This document shows positions 58,523-64,000 of a stretch of DNA of 64,000 bases, one piece after another. Both the position numbers and the translations under genes were made by a program. Origin of the DNA: Mitsuokella sp047974105 (GTDB lineage Bacteria > Bacillota > Negativicutes > Selenomonadales > Selenomonadaceae); contig NZ_JBHYRS010000001.1 of assembly GCF_047974105.1 (NCBI RefSeq), positions 496,001 through 560,000 of the forward strand, given 5' to 3'. Position 1 is the stretch's first letter; each line of letters starts with the position of its first letter. The notes beneath the pieces were generated by a model that saw only the letters and a program-made list of their open reading frames with translations, did no database searches and had not been told where the DNA came from.

Positions 58523-59305
58523 TCAGTGAATATCGTAAACCATGTCAAGGCGTTTGAGGTAGCGGCCGATGCGCGCAAGCTCTGCATCATCTTTTACGCG
58601 GCGGCCCGAATAATAGTATTCCACCGTCTGCGGCAGATTCTCAAGGCCATCCCGCGCCTTGAGCTGGCGGATGAGCTCGCGCACTGTGCCTTCATTGCCA
58701 TCGACAAAATGCATGTTCTCCGGCATGATTTCGCGCATGGTATCCTTAAAATAATTGAAGTGCGTACAGCCAAGTACGAGTGCCGAATATTCCCTCAGGT
58801 CGAAGCGGCCGAGTTCCTCCGACAGGTAATCGTGAACAGCCTGTGAATTGAATTCCTCGCGTTCAGCAAATTCAACGAGCCGCGGCAGAGGCAGAAGGTC
58901 CACAAGATGGTCTTTGTCAAAGCGTTCGATGAGAATCTGCATCTTCTTGCCCTTGACCGTAATCGGCGTGGCCGCGACTAAAACGCGGTGCTCCCCGTCA
59001 AGGTCCAAAGCCTTCTTGGCAGCCGGCTCCATGCCGATAATCGGAATATCATAAAGATGGCGCATTTCGCGTACGGCCACGGAAGTCGCCGTATTGCAGG
59101 CCACGACAATCGCCTTGACGCCGCAGGTCACGAGAAAATCAAAAGCCTCTTTGACAAATCCACGGACTTCTTCTTTTGTCTTGACGCCATACGGCACATG
59201 GTCCTCATCCGCATAAAAGACAAACTGTTCATGCGGCAGCACGCGCATCGCATGATGCAGCACGGAAAGTCCGCCAATCCCCGAATCAAAAAACGCAATT
59301 TTCAT
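58523..59305 (-). CDS. murI: Glutamate racemase
   Basis: A 260-residue cofactor-independent racemase that makes D-glutamate for peptidoglycan. FFDSGIGGLSV (5-15), VACNTATSVAV with catalytic Cys at about 70, and LGCTHFNYF with the second catalytic Cys are intact. Start 59305 (MKIAFFDSG) has GGGAG nine bases upstream. It lies beside tRNA-Ser genes that are transcribed in the opposite direction. Confidence 0.95.
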   Translation of the reverse strand: MKIAFFDSGIGGLSVLHHAMRVLPHEQFVFYADEDHVPYGVKTKEEVRGFVKEAFDFLVTCGVKAIVVACNTATSVAVREMRHLYDIPIIGMEPAAKKALDLDGEHRVLVAATPITVKGKKMQILIERFDKDHLVDLLPLPRLVEFAEREEFNSQAVHDYLSEELGRFDLREYSALVLGCTHFNYFKDTMREIMPENMHFVDGNEGTVRELIRQLKARDGLENLPQTVEYYYSGRRVKDDAELARIGRYLKRLDMVYDIH

Positions 59306-59402
59306 TGCCAGCATCTCCCAAGTAAGTCATATTTTTACCTTAGCTTATTATAACAGGTCTTATTTTTTACCGCAACGGGAGCCGCAAAGCAGGGAAAGCG
59401 AT

Positions 59403-59432
59403 TTGACAGAAACTGTCTTTTTTTGTTATAAT
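59403..59432 (+). promoter_or_regulatory. Promoter of the tRNA-Ser pair
   Basis: TTGACA (59403-59408), an 18-bp spacer, TATAAT (59427-59432). Both boxes are perfect. It reads away from murI into the tRNA genes. Confidence 0.87.
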
Positions 59433-59449
59433 AACTCTGTTCTTTATGC

Positions 59450-59538
<89 letters not shown>

Positions 59539-59542
59539 TAAT

Positions 59543-59633
59543 GGAGTGGTACTCAAGAGGCTGAAGAGGACGGTTTGCTAAATCGTTAGACTGGGTAACC
59601 GGTGCGGAGGTTCGAATCCTCTCCACTCCGCCA
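59543..59633 (+). tRNA. tRNA-Ser (anticodon GCT)
   Basis: A 91-nt class II tRNA. Acceptor stem GGAGTGG/CCACTCC, anticodon loop with GCT, long variable arm, T-loop GTTCGAATC, encoded CCA at 59631-59633. It is four bases after the first serine tRNA, so both come from one precursor. Confidence 0.95.
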
Positions 59634-59644
59634 CGAAAAAGTCA

Positions 59645-59675
59645 GGGACTTTGGTTTTGCCAAAGTCCCTTTTTG
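59645..59675 (+). terminator. Terminator of the tRNA operon
   Basis: GGGACTTTGG pairs with CCAAAGTCCC around TTTTG and is followed by T5 on the plus strand. Confidence 0.92.
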
Positions 59676-59714
59676 CATGTTTATGCCAATTATTTTTATT
59701 TTTCAGCAGCAGCC

Positions 59715-61115
59715 TCAAAGCCGGAAATACTTTTTGATATTTTCATAGCAGACGCCTTTAATCAGCATGCCCAAGGCATCCTTATCCGCTGGGTAAAGAC
59801 CTTCTTCGACGAGACCTGCCAAAGCATCGCAGAGAATGCGGCGGTAGTATTCATGGCGCGGCCAGAACAGGGCACTGCGCGCATCGGTCGAGAAGCCTAC
59901 GGCCGTGCCGATGATGCCGAGACTTGCCATATAGCCGACTTGTGCACGGATGCCCAAAGGCGTCTGATTAATCCACCACGAAGGGCCGAGCTGCAGATGA
60001 CCGGCATCTTCTGTCTGGAAAGCACCGAGAACGGAACCGATGATGACTTGGTCCGTCGGATTCATCGAGCTTACGATGGTTTTAGGCAGGGCTTCTTCGC
60101 GCGAAAGCAGGTCGAGAAGTTTGGCAAGATTCTCGCCATCGCTGCTCGCACTGATGCAGTCGCAGCCCGCGCCGCTGCCGAGGCCTGCTTCCATCTTGCT
60201 GTTGATGTCCCGCAGGATGCCATAATGAAGCTGCATGGCCCAGCCGCGCTCTGCATATTTCTTGCCAAGGAAGCGAAGAACCGCCGTCTGGTATTTCTCG
60301 ATTTCCTCCTCGGTCGGCTCGCCCTTGCTGTTAATGACGCGGCCGACGATATCATCGAGCTCATACTCCTCGGCCTCGCGGTAAACAATCCGCGGCAGCG
60401 CATGGTCGGCTGTACGGCAGCCCATGCTGTCAAAATAGGCGATGCGTTTCGCAAGAGCCTCGCGCACCTCGCCCATCGTTGAGATATCAACATCAGCGGC
60501 CCGGCCGAGGTCGTAGAGCATGTAGTTGCCCCATTCCGGATTGGCAAGGTCTAAAGCAGCGTCCGGATGGAACACCGGCAGGACCTTGATGGGATACCCC
60601 TCTTCCTGCAGCTGGCGGTGCCATTTGAGATTGTCCTCGGGATGGTCTGCCGTAAAGACGGCCTCAACATGTCCCTGTTCCAAAAGGGAACGCACTGTCA
60701 CAGTCTCATCGGCAAATTTCTCTTCGCAATAAGACCAAACATCGTCGGCCGTCTCGCCATTCAGCACATAATGGCAGTCGAAAATGCGTTTGAGCACGAG
60801 GTGCACCCACGTATAGATAGGGTTGCCCGCGGCTTTTGCGAGAGCTTCGGCAAAATACTGGAAGCGTTCGCGCGCCGGCGCCTCGCCGCCCGTGATAAAT
60901 TTTTCCGGCACACCATTCGCCCGCATGAGGCGGCGTGCCACGGGATTATCGACGAGGACCTCCGTCAGATTGCGGTAGACACGGTTTTCCGCAATATCCC
61001 GCACGGGAATATGTGTGTGGTAATCGATAATCGGCAGATGTTCTGCATAGTCATGGTACAAATCTTCAGCAAACTCTGAGTGCAACAAAAAATCTTCATC
61101 CATAAAGCGTTTCAT
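59715..61115 (-). CDS. uxaC: Glucuronate isomerase
   Basis: A 466-residue amidohydrolase-fold isomerase that turns D-glucuronate into fructuronate (and galacturonate into tagaturonate). MDEDFLLHSEFAEDLYHDYA and IIDYHTHIPVRDI (metal HxH) open it; VHLVLKRIF, FTADHPEDNLKWHR and QLHYGILRDINSKM are family landmarks. Start 61115 has GAGAGG about nine bases upstream. It suggests growth on pectin or host glycan uronates; no other uronate gene except the SDR below is nearby. Confidence 0.95.
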   Translation of the reverse strand: MKRFMDEDFLLHSEFAEDLYHDYAEHLPIIDYHTHIPVRDIAENRVYRNLTEVLVDNPVARRLMRANGVPEKFITGGEAPARERFQYFAEALAKAAGNPIYTWVHLVLKRIFDCHYVLNGETADDVWSYCEEKFADETVTVRSLLEQGHVEAVFTADHPEDNLKWHRQLQEEGYPIKVLPVFHPDAALDLANPEWGNYMLYDLGRAADVDISTMGEVREALAKRIAYFDSMGCRTADHALPRIVYREAEEYELDDIVGRVINSKGEPTEEEIEKYQTAVLRFLGKKYAERGWAMQLHYGILRDINSKMEAGLGSGAGCDCISASSDGENLAKLLDLLSREEALPKTIVSSMNPTDQVIIGSVLGAFQTEDAGHLQLGPSWWINQTPLGIRAQVGYMASLGIIGTAVGFSTDARSALFWPRHEYYRRILCDALAGLVEEGLYPADKDALGMLIKGVCYENIKKYFRL

Positions 61116-61360
61116 GACAACCAGCCTCTCTTTCTTATGGATTATATAAGGAAGAATTCGCTCTCCAAAGGAAAAATCCCTGCTGAAAGGCAAAGAAATC
61201 GAACAGAGGTGCAGGCAAAAAGAGCTCGTATCGTTTTATAGGCGTTTCCTATGCACGCAATATCTTTTTCGTCCTACGCAGCTGCCCATTCTATGATATA
61301 ATGAACACGTTCTTATATTATTTGTTATTTGCCAAACAAAGAAAGAAGGTCTTTTCTCAC

Positions 61361-62152
61361 ATGGATATCCTGTTCTTCCTGATACTGGGCCTCGGCGTCG
61401 GGACATTTGGCACGCTCGTCGGCATCGGCGGCGGCCTCATCTGCGTACCAATCTTCATCCTGTTTCTCTCGGATGGCGGCGTTTACCCGTACTTCCACAC
61501 AGCCGCACAGATTGCCGGCACCTCGCTCGTCGTCGTCATGGCCAATGCCATGAGCGGCACGCTCGCTTATATCCGCCAGAAACGCGTGCTCTTCAGTGCG
61601 GCAATTCCCTTCGCCATCGCGACCCTGCCTGGCGCCGTACTCGGTTCATGGATTGTCAATAAATTCAGCACGACGATGCTCGACCTCTACTTCGGCATTT
61701 TCCTGCTGCTGATGTCCATCATCATGTACTGGAATTCCACACACAAGCCTGTTTCGAATATCATGGAACTGCCAAAGGACTTCCATTACAACCGCACGCT
61801 CGGTATCGTCGCGAGCCTTGGTGTTGGCTTCATCTCGAGCATCTTCGGCATCGGCGGCGGCGTCATCCATGTGCCGCTGATGATTTACCTGCTCGGCTTC
61901 CCTGTCCACGTCGCGACGGCCACAAGCCATTTCGTCCTCGCCTGCTCCTCAGCCTTCGGTGTCATCAGCCATTTCATGCTCAACCACATCATCTGGGTCC
62001 CTGCCATCTGCATTTCGATTGGCGCAGCCGTCGGTGCACAGATCGGCGCTAAGATTTCCAAGAAGACAAAGTCCAAAGTCATCCTCATGCTGCTATCGCT
62101 TGCGATGTTCGCCCTCGGCATCCGCCTGATTCTGCTCGGCAGCGCTCACTAA
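61361..62152 (+). CDS. TSUP family (TauE/SafE) permease
   Basis: A 263-residue membrane protein with about eight helices and two copies of the family signature (GTLVGIGGGLICVP near 18-31 and FISSIFGIGGGVIHVP near 165-180). The family moves sulfite, sulfoacetate, taurine and other anions outward or inward. The upstream frame up to 61301 overlaps the -10 box of its own promoter, so the start at 61361 is used. Substrate unknown. Confidence 0.9.
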   Translation: MDILFFLILGLGVGTFGTLVGIGGGLICVPIFILFLSDGGVYPYFHTAAQIAGTSLVVVMANAMSGTLAYIRQKRVLFSAAIPFAIATLPGAVLGSWIVNKFSTTMLDLYFGIFLLLMSIIMYWNSTHKPVSNIMELPKDFHYNRTLGIVASLGVGFISSIFGIGGGVIHVPLMIYLLGFPVHVATATSHFVLACSSAFGVISHFMLNHIIWVPAICISIGAAVGAQIGAKISKKTKSKVILMLLSLAMFALGIRLILLGSAH

Positions 62153-62167
62153 TCACATAAAGCCACA

Positions 62168-62210
62168 TAAAAAGACGGAAGCACCCCCCACGTGCTTCCG
62201 TCTTTTTATG
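62168..62210. terminator. Bidirectional terminator after the TSUP gene
   Basis: AAAAAGACGGAAGCAC pairs with GTGCTTCCGTCTTTTT around a C-rich loop. It serves the TSUP gene (plus) and the SDR gene (minus). Confidence 0.93.
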
Positions 62211-62227
62211 TGCTTTAGCTTTATTTT

Positions 62228-63016
62228 TCAAGGCTTGCGGCCAAGATATGCCAGGATGCCGCCATCGACATAGAGGATATGGCCATTGACAAAATTTGAG
62301 GCATCCGCAGCGAGAAATACGGCCGGCCCCATGAGGTCTTCCGGCGTGCCCCAGCGCTGCATCGGCGTCTTCGCGAGGATAAAATCGTTGAAGGGATTCC
62401 CCGGCGTACGCAGAGGTGCGGTCTGCGGCGTCGCGATATACCCAGGCCCAATGCCGTTGCATTGGATATTCATGGCGCCGTATTCCGAGGCGATGTTCTT
62501 CGTCAGCATCTTGAGACCGCCTTTCGCTGCCGTATAGGCGGACACCGTCTCCCTGCCGAGCTCGCTGAGCATCGAGCAGACATTGATGATTTTGCCGTGG
62601 CCCTTCTTGATCATGCCGGGCAGCACAGCCTTCGCCACGATGAACGGCGCAGTAAGGTCAATATCGATGACCTGACGAAATTCCTCCGCCTTCATCTCAA
62701 CCATCGGAATGCGCTTAATGATGCCCGCATTATTGACGAGAATATCAATCGTGCCGAGTTTCTCCTCAATGTCCGCGACCATCTTCTGCACATCCTCTTC
62801 GTGCGTCACATCGCAGATATAGCCAAGTGCCTCAATGCCGTCCGCCTTGTACATGGCCAGGGCCTTGTCCATATGCGCCTGACTGCGGCAGTTGAACGCG
62901 ATTTTCGCGCCGGCATCCGCATAGGCCTTGGCAATCGCGTAGCCAATGCCATAAGCCGCGCCCGTGACAAGAGCGACTTTTCCTTCCAATGAAAACTGCT
63001 TCTGAACATCGAACAT
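62228..63016 (-). CDS. SDR dehydrogenase, gluconate 5-dehydrogenase / KduD-like
   Basis: A 262-residue classical short-chain dehydrogenase. TGAAYGIGYAIA (NAD(P) glycine motif), NNAGI, catalytic Ser in NVCSMLSE, YTAAK catalytic Tyr/Lys, and PGYIATPQTAPLRT late segment are typical of gluconate 5-dehydrogenases (IdnO/GNO) and of KduD. It probably acts on a keto-sugar acid from hexuronate breakdown, in keeping with uxaC nearby. GAGGGA precedes ATG 63016. Confidence 0.88.
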   Translation of the reverse strand: MFDVQKQFSLEGKVALVTGAAYGIGYAIAKAYADAGAKIAFNCRSQAHMDKALAMYKADGIEALGYICDVTHEEDVQKMVADIEEKLGTIDILVNNAGIIKRIPMVEMKAEEFRQVIDIDLTAPFIVAKAVLPGMIKKGHGKIINVCSMLSELGRETVSAYTAAKGGLKMLTKNIASEYGAMNIQCNGIGPGYIATPQTAPLRTPGNPFNDFILAKTPMQRWGTPEDLMGPAVFLAADASNFVNGHILYVDGGILAYLGRKP

Positions 63017-63121
63017 AAAAATCCCTCCTTTTCTCCATCATATCATCAATCGGATTCTGCTGGCTATGGACAAATCTGACAAATCCGATATTTCCTGCCA
63101 GAAAATCTTAAAATATCTTCT

Positions 63122-64000
63122 TCATTGGTCAACTACAGCATGGCGGCTGGAAAGTGCTGTGCCAGAGCTGCGCTGATATACCGAACCATTCAGCAAAAGG
63201 GATTCATTGCCGCGGATGACGATGTGAACCACCTGTCCATCTGTATACGTAACATCTGCCGTATACGTATCACTGTTGCTGTCGTACGTCACGTTTTCAA
63301 TGGAACGGAACGGATACCGTTTATAAGGCTCCTGGTTGGACCCTGGTCCCGGTTCATTTGGTACAACCTCACCTACCGAATCATACGACGTAATGATATC
63401 CGTGCGCGGTTTTCCCCATGTTCCCTGCAAGCGCGCCTTGAAATTTGCCACTAACGATTGCTTCTGTGTATCAGCTGACTTAGCTGCGGCTGCTTTGACC
63501 GTCCTTGATGACGAACGCTGCTGCTGAACGTATGATGTCAGCATCGTATCGAGGCCATCGAGATTGAACGCAGAAGCAAAATCCGTTTTCTCAATCGCAA
63601 TGCTGCTGCCGCGGTCTTTAAGCTCCGCCACATTTTCCTTCACACGCGCAATGGCCGCATTCGTATCCTTGTCCAACGGATTCTTAATGATATTTTCAAC
63701 ATCATCGAGGATATTCCCTTCCAAAAGCACCGCTTCCAATAAATCTGCATTAGCCGTACGGTACTTGCTGCCTGGACGCGCCGTTTTGAGGTCTCCCGCT
63801 GTCTTTTTCAGGTTTCCCTGTACCGCGTCGATTTTACCAAGCAGGTCCTTTGCCGCTGCACTTTCCGGGCCGCCATGCAAGTCTTTCACGCCAAGCGCAA
63901 CGTCCCGCGCATCGCTGGCAACTTCTTCCGTATAAACAGCCTGTTTGACATAAACATGCTGCTCATACTGGGTAAAGACAAAGAACCCTGCCAGTGCCAG
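63122..64000 (-). CDS. Membrane-anchored protein of unknown function (partial, N-terminus outside window)
   Basis: The stop is at 63122 and the frame is open through 64000, so about 292 C-terminal residues are seen. It begins within a membrane helix (LALAGFFVFTQYEQ), then a helical, Ala/Lys-rich stretch (about residues 20-175 of the visible part) and a C-terminal beta-rich domain (YTADVTYTDGQVVHIVIRG). The layout of anchor, coiled stalk and beta domain suggests an extracytoplasmic protein. Not recognised as a known family. A start near 63889 (GTG) is possible but has no ribosome site and would drop the helix. Confidence 0.65.
   Translation of the reverse strand: MALAGFFVFTQYEQHVYVKQAVYTEEVASDARDVALGVKDLHGGPESAAAKDLLGKIDAVQGNLKKTAGDLKTARPGSKYRTANADLLEAVLLEGNILDDVENIIKNPLDKDTNAAIARVKENVAELKDRGSSIAIEKTDFASAFNLDGLDTMLTSYVQQQRSSSRTVKAAAAKSADTQKQSLVANFKARLQGTWGKPRTDIITSYDSVGEVVPNEPGPGSNQEPYKRYPFRSIENVTYDSNSDTYTADVTYTDGQVVHIVIRGNESLLLNGSVYQRSSGTALSSRHAVVDQ

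Noticed and set aside
61301..61360. Earlier start of the TSUP gene at 61301
   Set aside because: The ATG lies directly on the -10 element (TATAAT) of the predicted promoter, so it would not be in the transcript; 61361 fits the first membrane helix.

Overview
The window reads as chromosomal DNA of a diderm Firmicute of the class Negativicutes, most likely a Selenomonadaceae relative (Selenomonas, Mitsuokella or Megamonas type). This is an inference. It rests on Firmicute-type genes (long-form HPF, SecA with a SEC-C tail, strong AGGAGG ribosome sites, frequent TTG/GTG starts) next to outer-membrane features (a TolC-family channel with a MacA/MacB-like pump, FtsEX with an EnvC-like M23 protein), and on a succinate/propionate-type metabolism (pyruvate carboxylase, two-subunit class I fumarase, SdhCAB-type quinol:fumarate reductase). 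Genes are dense, about 60, mostly on the minus strand in short operons closed by good intrinsic terminators. No phage, IS element, rRNA operon or CRISPR array is visible.

Layout. 1-3.7 kb: the first 304 codons of a sigma-54 activator, divergent from a yjiH-yjiG-iadA operon that has a textbook sigma-54 promoter. 3.7-8.8 kb: an exported RelA/SpoT-fold protein, a MATE pump, a SEC-C protein and a cell-wall amidase. 9-11.4 kb: a polar amino-acid ABC importer. 11.5-15.1 kb: pyruvate carboxylase behind a leader with a terminator hairpin. 15.2-19.8 kb: tolC-macA-macB-like efflux operon. 20-25.7 kb: RecQ, then ftsE-ftsX-envC-like-ctpA. 25.8-35.9 kb: csaB, DUF5693, DUF2993, prfB, secA, chbG-like, hpf and csp. 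36-38.3 kb: a second amino-acid ABC importer. 38.4-42.5 kb: a zinc-ribbon protein and a four-gene metal-ATPase cassette. 42.5-49.3 kb: ilvBN, comF, yqeB, an orphan structured RNA, a radical SAM protein, a pyridoxal kinase and queF. 49.4-54.4 kb: fumarase and fumarate reductase/succinate dehydrogenase. 54.6-64 kb: rph-rdgB-yfcE, a CofE-like ligase, a thioesterase, murI, two tRNA-Ser genes, uxaC, a TSUP permease, an SDR dehydrogenase and a partial unknown.

The best candidates for something new are: (1) the cassette at 38957-42458, a P1B-type ATPase whose TM4 has Ser-Cys-Gly in place of Cys-Pro-Cys, with two HMA_2-like proteins and a 68-residue glycine-zipper membrane protein, all under a promoter whose -35/-10 spacer is filled by a near-consensus Fur box, which together suggests a ferrosome (fez-like) iron-storage locus; (2) a roughly 560-nt non-coding transcript at about 46613-47178, with a consensus promoter, many internal helices and tandem terminators, that I cannot assign to a family; and (3) the exported RelA/SpoT-fold protein at 3701-4576.

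Metabolically, pyruvate carboxylase makes oxaloacetate, fumarase and SdhCAB carry the reductive branch to succinate, and IadA plus two polar amino-acid importers suggest peptide and amino-acid scavenging. Starts were chosen by ribosome-site spacing; several differ from the longest possible frame and are explained case by case.
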